From NCBI GenBank assembly GCA_900555735.1, contig USMI01000029.1, forward strand, positions 1 to 16,047: a DNA stretch of 16,047 nucleotides, read 5' to 3'. The position numbers were made by a program, and so were the translations under genes. Shown here piece by piece: positions 1-8,238 of the stretch; positions within the stretch are counted from its first letter, which is position 1; every line of letters begins with the position of its first letter. Below the pieces are notes generated by a model. That model was not told the DNA's origin and searched no databases. It saw only the letters and a list, made by a program, of their open reading frames with translations. This DNA comes from an uncultured Eubacteriales bacterium (GTDB lineage: Bacteria; Bacillota; Clostridia; Oscillospirales; Oscillospiraceae).

Positions 1-198
1 ATCGACGGCACCGGCATGTGCGGCGGCTGCCGCCTGACCGTGGGCGGCGAGACCAGGTTCGCCTGCGTGGACGGCCCCGACTTCGACGGCCATCAGGTGG
101 ACTGGGATCTGGCTGTCAAGCGCAATCAGATGTATCACGACTTCGAGGTGCGTAAGCATGAGGAAGTCTGCAATCTGTACAAGCAGGAGGTAAAGTGA
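1..198 (+). CDS. nfnA: NfnA-like FAD/NAD-binding subunit, C-terminal fragment
   Basis: This is the last 65 residues of a protein whose start lies left of the window; the reading frame is open from base 1. The visible part is the [2Fe-2S]-binding tail of the dihydroorotate dehydrogenase electron-transfer subunit (PyrK-like) family. Cysteines at visible residues 7, 10 and 22 follow the x2 and x11 spacing of that family. At the position where PyrK has its first cysteine (residue 2) there is an aspartate. As I recall from published structures, NfnA subunits of ferredoxin-NADP transhydrogenases use exactly one Asp and three Cys ligands, which fits. The stop codon (196-198) lies 2 nt before the ATG of the NfnB/GltD-like gene, so the two are translationally linked. 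Such proteins are often annotated as sulfide/dihydroorotate dehydrogenase-like. The family is secure. The Nfn role rests on the pairing and the Asp ligand. Confidence 0.85.
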   Translation: MDGTGMCGGCRLTVGGETRFACVDGPDFDGHQVDWDLAVKRNQMYHDFEVRKHEEVCNLYKQEVK

Positions 199-200
199 TC

Positions 201-1592
201 ATGGCGAATATGAGCTTGAAGAAGAATGAGATGCCCTCTCAGGACCCCAATGTCCGCAATAAAAACTTCCTCGAGGTAGCGCTGGGCTACACCGAGGAGC
301 AGGCGCTGGACGAAGCCGCCCGCTGCCTCAACTGCAAGAACCATCCCTGCGTGGACGGCTGTCCCGTCAACGTGCGCATCCCCGAGTTCATCCAGAAGAT
401 CGTGGAGAAGGACTATGAGGGCGCCTATCAGGTGATCCATCAGACCAGCTCCCTGCCCGCCGTATGTGGCCGCGTCTGCCCGCAGGAGTCCCAGTGCGAG
501 ATGCACTGCGTCCGCGGCAAGAAGGGCGACCCCGTTGGTATCGGCCGTCTGGAGCGCTTTGTGGCCGACTGGCACAACGCCCACAGCACCGAAGCGCCCA
601 CCAAGCCCGAGTCCAACGGCCACAAGGTGGCCATCGTGGGTTCCGGCCCTGCGGGCCTGACCTGCGCCGGCGATCTGGCCAAGAAGGGCTATGAGGTCAC
701 CGTGTTCGAAGCGCTGCATCTGGCCGGCGGCGTGCTGGTGTACGGCATTCCCGAGTTCCGTCTGCCCAAGGCCATCGTCCAGAAGGAAGTGGACGGCCTG
801 AAGGCCATGGGCGTCAAGGTGGAGACCAACACCGTGGTGGGCCGCACCATCACCATCGACGAGCTGATGGAGGAGAACGGCTTTGAGGCCGTGTTCGTCG
901 GCTCCGGCGCGGGTCTGCCCATGTTCATGCACATCCCCGGCGAGAACCTGAAAGGCGTTTATTCCGCTAACGAGTTCCTGACCCGTATCAATCTGATGAA
1001 GGCCTACCGCGAGGACAGCGATACCCCCATCATGGATCTGAAGGGCAAGAAGGTCGCCGTTGTCGGCGGCGGCAACGTGGCTATGGACGCCGCCCGCTGC
1101 TCCAAGCGTCTGGGCGCTGAGGTCTGGGTGGTCTACCGCCGCGGCATGGAGGAGCTGCCTGCCCGTCACGAGGAAGTGGAGCACGCCATCGAGGAAGGTA
1201 TCATCTTCAAGACCCTGAATAACCCCATCCAGATCAATGGCGACGAGCAGGATTGCGTCAAGTCCATGACCTGCATCGAAATGGAGCTGGGCGAGCCTGA
1301 CGCTTCCGGCCGCCGCCGTCCCATGGAGAAGAAGGGCAGCGAGTTCGATCTGCCTGTGGACGCCGTCATCATGTCTCTGGGCACCAGCCCCAACCCGCTG
1401 ATTAAGAGCACCACCAAGGGTCTCGAGGTCAACAAGAAGGGCGGCATCATCGTCAACGAGGATGGCCTGACCTCCCGCGAGGCTGTCTATGCCGGCGGCG
1501 ACGCCGTCACCGGCGCGGCCACCGTCATTCTGGCCATGGGTGCCGGTAAGCTGGGCGCCAAGTCCATCGACGAGTATCTGAGCAATAAGTAA
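201..1592 (+). CDS. nfnB: NfnB / GltD-like NADPH-binding flavoprotein subunit
   Basis: This 463-aa protein belongs to the glutamate synthase small subunit (GltD) family. An N-terminal iron-sulfur region has cysteines 42, 45, 50, 54 and 89, 93, 99, 103, enough for two [4Fe-4S] clusters. An FAD-binding GSGPAG motif lies at 147-152, an NADPH-type GGGNVAMDAA motif at 289-298 with YRRGMEELP near 312-320, and the closing FAD motif AGGDAVTGAA at 431-440. No glutamate synthase large subunit is next to it. Instead it follows an NfnA-like gene, so the likely complex is NfnAB, the cytoplasmic electron-bifurcating NADH-dependent ferredoxin:NADP+ oxidoreductase that makes NADPH in anaerobes. The ATG at 201 is chosen because AGGAGG at 185-190 is 10 nt away; a GTG at 195, overlapping the upstream stop, is only 4 nt away. 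An intrinsic terminator follows. Assignment as GltD proper is the alternative. Confidence 0.88.
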   Translation: MANMSLKKNEMPSQDPNVRNKNFLEVALGYTEEQALDEAARCLNCKNHPCVDGCPVNVRIPEFIQKIVEKDYEGAYQVIHQTSSLPAVCGRVCPQESQCEMHCVRGKKGDPVGIGRLERFVADWHNAHSTEAPTKPESNGHKVAIVGSGPAGLTCAGDLAKKGYEVTVFEALHLAGGVLVYGIPEFRLPKAIVQKEVDGLKAMGVKVETNTVVGRTITIDELMEENGFEAVFVGSGAGLPMFMHIPGENLKGVYSANEFLTRINLMKAYREDSDTPIMDLKGKKVAVVGGGNVAMDAARCSKRLGAEVWVVYRRGMEELPARHEEVEHAIEEGIIFKTLNNPIQINGDEQDCVKSMTCIEMELGEPDASGRRRPMEKKGSEFDLPVDAVIMSLGTSPNPLIKSTTKGLEVNKKGGIIVNEDGLTSREAVYAGGDAVTGAATVILAMGAGKLGAKSIDEYLSNK

Positions 1593-1608
1593 GCAAGGTC
1601 TACATAAG

Positions 1609-1640
1609 AAGATGAGCTGCGAAAGCAGCTCATCTTTTTT
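1609..1640 (+). terminator. Rho-independent terminator after nfnB
   Basis: A perfect 12-bp stem (1609-1620 with 1625-1636) has a GAAA tetraloop and runs into six Ts (1635-1640). It sits 17 nt after the nfnB stop codon. The T-run overlaps the stop codon of the convergent 58-codon gene on the minus strand, so the same hairpin may also end that transcript, although its U-tract on that strand is poor. Confidence 0.93.
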
Positions 1641-1815
1641 ATGCTTCATTTTCCATATAGATGTCCTCACACTGCTGCTGGGCCTGCGTCAGCCGTGTCT
1701 TGATCCTGATGGGGAGAAAGGATTCCCGGAAAGCGGCAGAGTCTGCGTCCAGCATATCCAGCACATCCTCCGTGGCGGCGAAAAGGGTAAGATACATTTT
1801 CTTGTAATCGGGCAT
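1639..1815 (-). CDS. Small acidic protein of unknown function (58 aa)
   Basis: This short reading frame starts MPDYKKMYLT and ends EDIYMENEA. It has a GGAGG ribosome binding site about 7 nt before its ATG. I do not recognise a characterised family. The sequence is acidic, has no signal peptide or membrane segment, and looks mainly helical: a first helix around residues 5-22 and a second around 33-54 containing a QAQQQ stretch. Similar small proteins with a 'MYLTLF...AQQ..E..Y' pattern seem familiar to me from clostridial genomes, but that is only recollection. It is divergent from the ribbon-helix-helix gene at 1926 and shares a 110-bp AT-rich intergenic region with it. Co-regulation is therefore plausible. 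The good Shine-Dalgarno sequence and tight fit against the terminator support it being real. Confidence 0.7.
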   Translation of the reverse strand: MPDYKKMYLTLFAATEDVLDMLDADSAAFRESFLPIRIKTRLTQAQQQCEDIYMENEA

Positions 1816-1830
1816 AAAATGGCCTCCATA

Positions 1831-1916
1831 AATTTATTTTAGATATATAATGCGCCCATACGAAACACTGTACCACAAAACAAAACTAAAATAAATACAT
1901 ATTATATTTATTTTGG
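1831..1916. promoter_or_regulatory. AT-rich divergent control region with repeated half-sites (putative RHH operator)
   Basis: A 12-nt half-site of the form TATTTATTTTAG occurs three times between the two small genes. Bases 1886-1897 and 1905-1916 form an inverted repeat with 11 of 12 positions matching and a 7-bp centre. A third copy with one mismatch lies at 1831-1842, close to the ribosome binding site of the minus-strand gene. The inverted repeat covers a TATTAT -10-like box (1900-1905) and touches the RBS of the plus-strand gene. Placement over both expression signals is what an autorepressor site would look like. Binding by the adjacent RHH protein is inference. Confidence 0.5.
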
Positions 1917-1925
1917 AGTGAATTT

Positions 1926-2102
1926 ATGGCGATCAAGAGTCTTTCCATCCGTATTGATACGGAGATGCTGGATAAATTGCACGTCGTGGCGGATTATGAA
2001 GGCCGATCCGCCAACAGCCAGATCAATATTCTGATCCGTGATTGTATTGCGGCTTATGAGAAGGAGCACGGGCAGATCATACTGGGGAAGAAGGAGAAAT
2101 AA
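1926..2102 (+). CDS. Ribbon-helix-helix (Arc-like) DNA-binding protein, 58 aa
   Basis: This small protein begins MAIKSLSIRIDTEMLDKLHV. It shows the whole ribbon-helix-helix layout: a short N-terminal strand (residues 3-9, alternating polar and hydrophobic), helix A (about 11-24), a turn with GRSANSQ, and helix B (about 28-46, INILIRDCIAAYEKEH). Proteins of this fold dimerise and insert the two-stranded ribbon into the major groove. They act as repressors or as toxin-antitoxin antitoxins. No toxin gene follows; the next feature downstream is a palindromic repeat and then the riboswitch promoter. GGAG at 1915-1918 lies 7 nt before the ATG. The likely job is local autoregulation of itself and the divergent 58-aa gene. 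An orphan antitoxin is the alternative. Confidence 0.82.
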   Translation: MAIKSLSIRIDTEMLDKLHVVADYEGRSANSQINILIRDCIAAYEKEHGQIILGKKEK

Positions 2103-2106
2103 GGCG

Positions 2107-2132
2107 GCGGGGTGCGTTCACCCCGTCCCTAC
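2107..2132 (-). repeat. Single GTAGGG-type palindromic unit
   Basis: Read on the minus strand this is GTAGGGA followed by CGGGGTG, a 4-nt loop (2115-2118) and CACCCCG. It has the same plan as the repeat units at 8239-8317 and 15662-15738: a GTAGGG tail next to a short GC-rich hairpin, about 26 nt in all. It lies 4 nt after the RHH gene stop. There is no T-run, so it is not a standard terminator. Confidence 0.6.
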
Positions 2133-2187
2133 GAAGTATCATGAGATCACTTGCATAACAAAACCCGCGTTTCTCTCAAAATACCCC

Positions 2188-2216
2188 TTGCAATTCGGAA
2201 AAAGATTTGATATACT
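2188..2216 (+). promoter_or_regulatory. Sigma-A promoter of the riboswitch-ATPase unit
   Basis: TTGCAA (2188-2193) and TATACT (2211-2216) are separated by exactly 17 bp. Transcription would begin near 2222-2224, just before the aptamer, so the riboswitch is the first thing transcribed. Confidence 0.83.
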
Positions 2217-2234
2217 ACACCATACGAATTAAAT

Positions 2235-2341
2235 CCTGTGTATTTCATGGGGGAGTAGTTGCGCACCTGCGGGTGCGAGTTAAGTCAACATGCATGGCGG
2301 AAGCGTCTGGCTTAACCTTAGACAGCGAGACTCATGTACAG
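2235..2341 (+). promoter_or_regulatory. yybP-ykoY (Mn2+-sensing) riboswitch aptamer
   Basis: The region carries the two conserved stretches of this riboswitch class: GGGGAGTAG at 2250-2258, and GTCAACAT at 2284-2291 on the opposite leg. Hairpin CGCACC/GGTGCG (2262-2267 with 2272-2277) forms the first leg. TTAAGTC/GGCTTAA (2280-2286 with 2309-2315, one G-U pair) forms the base of the second. The closing helix pairs CATGGG (2246-2251) with CTCATG (2331-2336) and can extend with TGTA/TACA. The 3' strand of this helix (2333-2341) is also the left arm of the terminator that follows, so the two structures exclude each other. In this known class Mn2+ binding stabilises the aptamer and turns expression on. 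The downstream gene is a cation P-type ATPase, a known target type. Confidence 0.9.
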
Positions 2342-2377
2342 CATCATTACTGTACATGTGGCTCGCTTTTTTGTTTT
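2324..2377 (+). terminator. Riboswitch expression-platform terminator
   Basis: AGCGAG (2324-2329) pairs with CTCGCT (2362-2367) and CATGTACAG (2333-2341) pairs with CTGTACATG (2350-2358). There is a small internal loop and an 8-nt apical loop, followed by TTTTTT (2367-2372) and a second T run. The upper-stem left arm is shared with the aptamer closing helix, so Mn2+-bound aptamer should prevent termination. Confidence 0.88.
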
Positions 2378-2480
2378 GCCGGGCGGAAATACGCCTATGC
2401 TGCGTCAAATCCCTTGAAAATACACAAAGTATTCCCTGCGGGCTTTTCCTTGCCTGCGCGTATTTCCGCTGCCGGCAAAA
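2374..2480 (+). repeat. Long inverted repeat in the ATPase leader
   Basis: Arms 2374-2394 and 2458-2480 are complementary over 21 bp, with only a 2-nt bulge in the right arm, and enclose 63 nt. Inside, AATAC/GTATT (2419-2423 with 2429-2433) forms a small hairpin. The right arm can instead fold locally: CTGCCG (2469-2474) with CGGCAG (2481-2486) around GCAAAA. The element starts directly after the riboswitch terminator and ends 88 nt before the ATPase start codon. It could be an RNA regulatory structure or a small dispersed (MITE-like) insertion; the sequence alone does not decide. Confidence 0.65.
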
Positions 2481-2568
2481 CGGCAGAAGGAGGACGAAAG
2501 CAAAACCCGACGCCCTTTATCAGCCAGTCATATCGGGCAATATACCCGTATTCAGGAGGAAGGACAAT

Positions 2569-5211
<2,643 letters not shown>

Positions 5212-5215
5212 GCAT

Positions 5216-5250
5216 AAAAAAGATGACTGGCTCTGCCAGTCATCTTTTTT
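5216..5250. terminator. Bidirectional terminator between ATPase and DUF4349 gene
   Basis: A perfect 16-bp stem (5216-5231 with 5235-5250) has a TCT loop, with six As on the left and six Ts on the right. It therefore works as an intrinsic terminator on both strands. It lies between the convergent ATPase stop (5211) and the lipoprotein stop (5255). Confidence 0.94.
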
Positions 5251-5254
5251 AATG

Positions 5255-6214
5255 TCATTCCTTCGGCTCCGTGTTTTCGGTCTTTGCCTTCCGCTTCAGG
5301 GAGAACTTCTTCCCACCGCTCTTGCGGCGGACGATGCGCACGACCACCACGATCACCGCCGCGATCACCAGCAGCCATACCCAGCTGTACGCCAGCCACA
5401 CGGCGAAATCCTCCAGCGCGTTGCCCACGGCCTTCAGGCCGTTGACGAAGGACTGACCCAGCCGCCCGCCGAAGGTGGTGACGGCCTCGTCCTGCCCGGA
5501 CAGCTTATAGACCTCGCTGAGCTCCACGTCGATGGTGGCGTAGTCCACCAGCGCGTCATAGTGCCGCAGCGTGCCGCTGAGGTTTTCGATCTCCCATTCC
5601 GTCTCGGAGATGGCGCTCTCGATGGTGATGATGTCCTCCATGCTGGTGGCCTTGGCCAGCAGCGTCTGCAGCCGCTCCAGCTTGATGCGGGCCGTCTCCA
5701 GCCGGGCCTCGGTATCGTAGTAGCTTTCGGACACGTCGTCTGTGTTGGTGTTGGAATAGGTCACATGGCACAGCGCACCGGCCTTCTGGAAGAAGGTGTC
5801 AAACTGCTCTGCCGGAACGCGGACGGTGTAGCTGGCGTGACGGTAGCCGCTGTTGCCGTTGGAGGTGCTGCTCTGCTGGAAATAGCCGCCCAGCTCCTCC
5901 ACCAGCGCGTCGATGCCGCTGCTGGCGGCGTCAAAGTCCAGCGTCTGCATCTCCATATAGCCGGTGTAGATGCGCTTGGCGGGCTTACCGGTCTGGGTCT
6001 CGCCGTTTTCTCCCTCCATGGCGCCCGGCTCAGCGGTGTCATATGCCATGTTGTAGTCCTCGTCGGCGCCGTTGGTGTCGGCGCTGGTGTTCCAATAGTC
6101 GCCGCTGTCACGGGGTACGGCGGCGTTGTCGCTGCCAGCCGCTTGTGCGCTGCCGCAGCCTGCCAGCAGCAGGGCCAGCACCAGCGTCAGCAAGAGAGAT
6201 ACGATGCGTTTCAT
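5255..6214 (-). CDS. DUF4349 lipoprotein
   Basis: This is a 319-aa surface lipoprotein. The signal peptide MKRIVSLLLTLVLALLLAGC ends in a lipobox (LLAG before C20), so the mature protein would be lipid-anchored. A low-complexity acidic linker runs to about residue 78. A globular part (about 80-160) with RIYTGYMEMQT and YTVRVPAEQFD follows, then a predicted coiled coil (about 162-215). There is a single C-terminal membrane helix (about 271-293) followed by a basic, lysine-rich tail. This layout is that of the DUF4349 family, whose biochemical function is unknown. AGGAGG (6225-6230) is 10 nt from the ATG; a TTG six bases upstream in frame is only 4 nt from it and is less likely. It stands alone between two terminators, so it is probably monocistronic. 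I saw no convincing promoter in 6215-6292. Confidence 0.85.
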   Translation of the reverse strand: MKRIVSLLLTLVLALLLAGCGSAQAAGSDNAAVPRDSGDYWNTSADTNGADEDYNMAYDTAEPGAMEGENGETQTGKPAKRIYTGYMEMQTLDFDAASSGIDALVEELGGYFQQSSTSNGNSGYRHASYTVRVPAEQFDTFFQKAGALCHVTYSNTNTDDVSESYYDTEARLETARIKLERLQTLLAKATSMEDIITIESAISETEWEIENLSGTLRHYDALVDYATIDVELSEVYKLSGQDEAVTTFGGRLGQSFVNGLKAVGNALEDFAVWLAYSWVWLLVIAAVIVVVVRIVRRKSGGKKFSLKRKAKTENTEPKE

Positions 6215-6292
6215 GGACAAAAAACCTCCTTCATTTTGGAATATTCCTGTCTATGTGACGCTGGCGGCGTGGAAAAAGTTCCCGATTTCCGC

Positions 6293-6330
6293 AAAAAAGC
6301 AGCCGGCTTTTCCAAGTCGGCTGCTTTTTT
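6293..6330. terminator. Terminator after the M23 peptidase gene
   Basis: A 17-bp stem (6293-6309 with 6314-6330, one G-U pair) has loop TTCC and flanking A6 and T6 runs, so it can act on both strands. On the minus strand it follows the M23 gene and insulates it from the DUF4349 gene. A second hairpin just before it (GGCA-a-TGAAATC with GATTTCA-TGCC, 6331-6357) lies directly after the M23 stop codon and has no T-run. Confidence 0.9.
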
Positions 6331-6360
6331 GGCAATGAAATCGTCAGATTTCATGCCAGC

Positions 6361-7002
6361 TTACTTTACATACTCCTTGGGATCGATAAGGCTTCCGTCC
6401 TTCTCCACGGCAAAGTGCAGATGCGGCCCCATGCTGGCCTCGGCGGCGGCAGTGCCTACATAGCCCACGATGTCACCAGCGGCCAGCTGCTGGCCCTCGC
6501 TGATGGGGGGATTGTCCTGCAGGCTGCTGTATTTGGTGACGTAGCCGCCGCTGTGGGTGATGCATACGGTGGTGCCCATCAGCTCGTCACGGGTGACGGA
6601 GGTCACCTCGCCTGCCGCGGCAGTCTTGACCGCGTCGCCCTCGGCGGCCTGAATGTCCAGCCCCTCGTGGGTGCGCCAGTCGGCCATTGTCTCGTCATAC
6701 AAAAGCTCCGACATGCTGAACACCGTCACCGTGGTGCCGTCCAGCGGCGAGACCACCTGTGGCAGCAGCTGGGCGGCGGTCTCTACGGGTTCTGCATCCT
6801 CCTTCGGCTCCTCCTTTTCGGGCAGGGCGGGCTTCACCGGCGTGACCACCGGGGGCTTGGCCTGTGTGACAGGCTGGTTGGCGGAGGCCTGCTGGGCAGG
6901 TGCTTCGCGGTTCAGTACCAGATAGCCCGTCACACCGGCGGCCACCACACACAGCGCCAGCGCGATGTAGAGGGCGCGGCGATGCTGTTTCATGAATTCC
7001 AT
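6361..7002 (-). CDS. Membrane-anchored M23 (LytM-type) metallopeptidase, SpoIIQ-like
   Basis: This is a 213-aa envelope protein. A short basic N-terminus is followed by one membrane helix (about 10-30), then a Pro/Lys/Glu-rich linker (about 33-75) and a C-terminal LytM domain (about 82-205). Zinc-ligand motifs are intact: H112 and D116 in THEGLD, and H194/H196 in GPHLHF. It should therefore be able to cleave peptidoglycan cross-bridges outside the membrane. The single N-terminal anchor, the size and the DWRTHEGLDI sequence resemble the sporulation protein SpoIIQ of clostridia, which keeps its zinc site; this role is inferred, not shown. The ATG at 7002 has AAAGGAG 5 nt away; a GTG five codons earlier overlaps that site. 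It lies downstream of gpsA, beyond gpsA's terminator. I saw no clear promoter of its own. Confidence 0.87.
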   Translation of the reverse strand: MEFMKQHRRALYIALALCVVAAGVTGYLVLNREAPAQQASANQPVTQAKPPVVTPVKPALPEKEEPKEDAEPVETAAQLLPQVVSPLDGTTVTVFSMSELLYDETMADWRTHEGLDIQAAEGDAVKTAAAGEVTSVTRDELMGTTVCITHSGGYVTKYSSLQDNPPISEGQQLAAGDIVGYVGTAAAEASMGPHLHFAVEKDGSLIDPKEYVK

Positions 7003-7066
7003 AGCTTCTCCTTTCACCGGAGCATCTCCGATGGCCGCCCGTTACGGCCGGCGGCCGGCCGGAATG

Positions 7067-7112
7067 AAAAAATGACCTCTGCCGCCTATTTTGGACGGAC
7101 AGAGGTCATTTT
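7067..7112 (-). terminator. Rho-independent terminator after gpsA
   Basis: Read on the minus strand, a 13-bp stem (7100-7112 with 7069-7081) encloses an 18-nt apical region and continues into a T6 run (bases 7072-7067). It starts 23 nt past the gpsA stop codon. Confidence 0.85.
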
Positions 7113-7134
7113 ATACATTTTTACAAATATTGGT

Positions 7135-8097
7135 TCAGCTATCAAATTCGCCCTTCAGGTCGCGGCCCATCAGCATGCGGATGGCCTCATGGGGATCGCC
7201 GTTTTCGTAGAGAATGTGGTACACTGACTGGCAGATGGGCAGCTCCACGCCGTACTGCTTTCCCAGCTGCACCAGCGCCTTGACGGTGTAGTAGCCCTCG
7301 GCCAGCTGGGTATAGGGCTTGCCCTGCACGAAGCACTCGCCGAACTGGCGGTTGTGGCTGTAAGGGGAGAACACCGTGGCCTCGTAGTCGCCCAGATGGC
7401 ACAGTCCGTAGGCGGACAGCTCGCTGCCACCCATGGCCCGGATGAGACGGGCCACCTCGCGGGTGCCGCGGCTCATCAGCGCGCCCTTCAGCGTTACCAG
7501 CCCCGCGCCGTCCAGGAAACCGGCGGCGATGCCCACCACGTTCTTGGCCGCCGCGCCCACCTCGTTGCCCAGCAGGTCGTTGCCATAGTAGAAGCGGATC
7601 AGGTCGCTGGAAAATTCCCGCACCAGCCGATGCTTGACGGCGGTGTCCTCGCTGTCGATGACCATGCAGTTGGGTACGCCGCGGTAGAACTCCTGCACAT
7701 GGCCCGGCCCCAGCCATACGGCGATGGCGTTGGAATCGTCCAGATACTCCCGCGCTACCTGACTCAGCCGCTCGCCGGTGCCGATCTCCAGACCCTTCAT
7801 GCACAGCGTGACGATCTTGTCCCGCAGCGCCATGGTACGCAGCTCCTCCATCAGACCCCGCAGGCTCTGGGAGCCGATGGAGATGATGATGACCTCCGCG
7901 CCCTTTACGCAGGAGAGGTCGGTGGACAGCGCCACGGACTCCGGCAGCGTCAGCAGGTCGTTGGAACGGGTGGCCAGAAACCGCTGCATCCGGGCGGAGC
8001 CGGAACGGCCATACAGGGTGACCCGGTGGCCGGTGCGGTCCAAGTACCATGTGATCAGCGAGCCCCAGCGCCCGCAGCCGATGACGGTGATGTTCAT
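7135..8097 (-). CDS. gpsA: Glycerol-3-phosphate dehydrogenase (NAD(P)+), divergent GpsA
   Basis: This 320-aa cytoplasmic enzyme would reduce dihydroxyacetone phosphate to sn-glycerol-3-phosphate for phospholipid synthesis. The N-terminal Rossmann motif is GCGRWG (7-12). KG follows at 101-102, and GPGHVQEF at 130-137 corresponds to the family's SGPSFA region. The catalytic lysine K185 lies in AAAKNVVGIAAG. The C-terminal domain has MSRGTREVARL (208-218), HLGDYEATVFSPYSHNRQFGE (234-254) and the substrate-site arginine R250. Several family signatures are altered (for example GDYEATVFS where GDL-VT-TS is usual), so it belongs to a divergent branch and substrate preference could differ. AGGAGG (8108-8113) is 10 nt from the ATG. 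An in-frame upstream extension into repeat DNA is rejected. It uses the triose phosphate pool that the neighbouring tpiA product also handles. Confidence 0.82.
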   Translation of the reverse strand: MNITVIGCGRWGSLITWYLDRTGHRVTLYGRSGSARMQRFLATRSNDLLTLPESVALSTDLSCVKGAEVIIISIGSQSLRGLMEELRTMALRDKIVTLCMKGLEIGTGERLSQVAREYLDDSNAIAVWLGPGHVQEFYRGVPNCMVIDSEDTAVKHRLVREFSSDLIRFYYGNDLLGNEVGAAAKNVVGIAAGFLDGAGLVTLKGALMSRGTREVARLIRAMGGSELSAYGLCHLGDYEATVFSPYSHNRQFGECFVQGKPYTQLAEGYYTVKALVQLGKQYGVELPICQSVYHILYENGDPHEAIRMLMGRDLKGEFDS

Positions 8098-8151
8098 GTT
8101 GGTGGTTCCTCCTGAGTTGAGGGAATGATGAAATGGTGTTGTGGTATATTG

Positions 8152-8213
8152 AGGGGCGGATACCCCAAGGGTACTCGTTCCGCTGCGCTCCACCGCGCCC
8201 ATCGTCCGCCCCT
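8152..8213. repeat. GTAGGGGCGG-type inverted ends around a direct-repeat copy
   Basis: AGGGGCGGA (8152-8160) is exactly complementary to TCCGCCCCT (8205-8213), and the right end reads CGTCCGCCCCTACGGAAT, identical to a stretch at 15728-15745. The interior (8161-8198) is the first copy of a 38-nt direct repeat. It looks like a composite of dispersed extragenic repeats. Confidence 0.6.
8161..8198 (+). repeat. 38-nt direct repeat, copy 1
   Basis: This stretch matches 8343-8380 at 33 of 38 positions without gaps, starting TACCCCAAGGG and ending GCGC. The copies are 182 nt apart and lie in the gap between gpsA and gpmI. No reading frame is supported. Confidence 0.75.
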
Positions 8214-8238
8214 ACGGAATTCTATTGATAACTGCTGC

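Noticed and set aside
135..1670. Long (511-codon) open frame antisense to nfnB
   Set aside because: A shadow of codon bias in GC-rich coding sequence; it is rich in Gly/Ala/His/Leu without motifs and overlaps a secure gene.
1926..2102. Classical toxin-antitoxin operon with the RHH protein as antitoxin
   Set aside because: There is no co-directional toxin gene; only a divergent small protein is present, so a TA call is not supported, though it is listed as a possibility to test.
2290..2568. In-frame N-terminal extension of the P-type ATPase by 93 codons
   Set aside because: It runs through the riboswitch, its terminator and the inverted repeat; the ATG at 2569 has an excellent AGGAGG and gives the normal family N-terminus.
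7046..7062. GC-rich palindromic stretch between gpsA and the M23 gene, including GGCCGGCC
   Set aside because: It is short and of simple composition, with no match to the GTAGGG repeat plan or to a known regulatory element.
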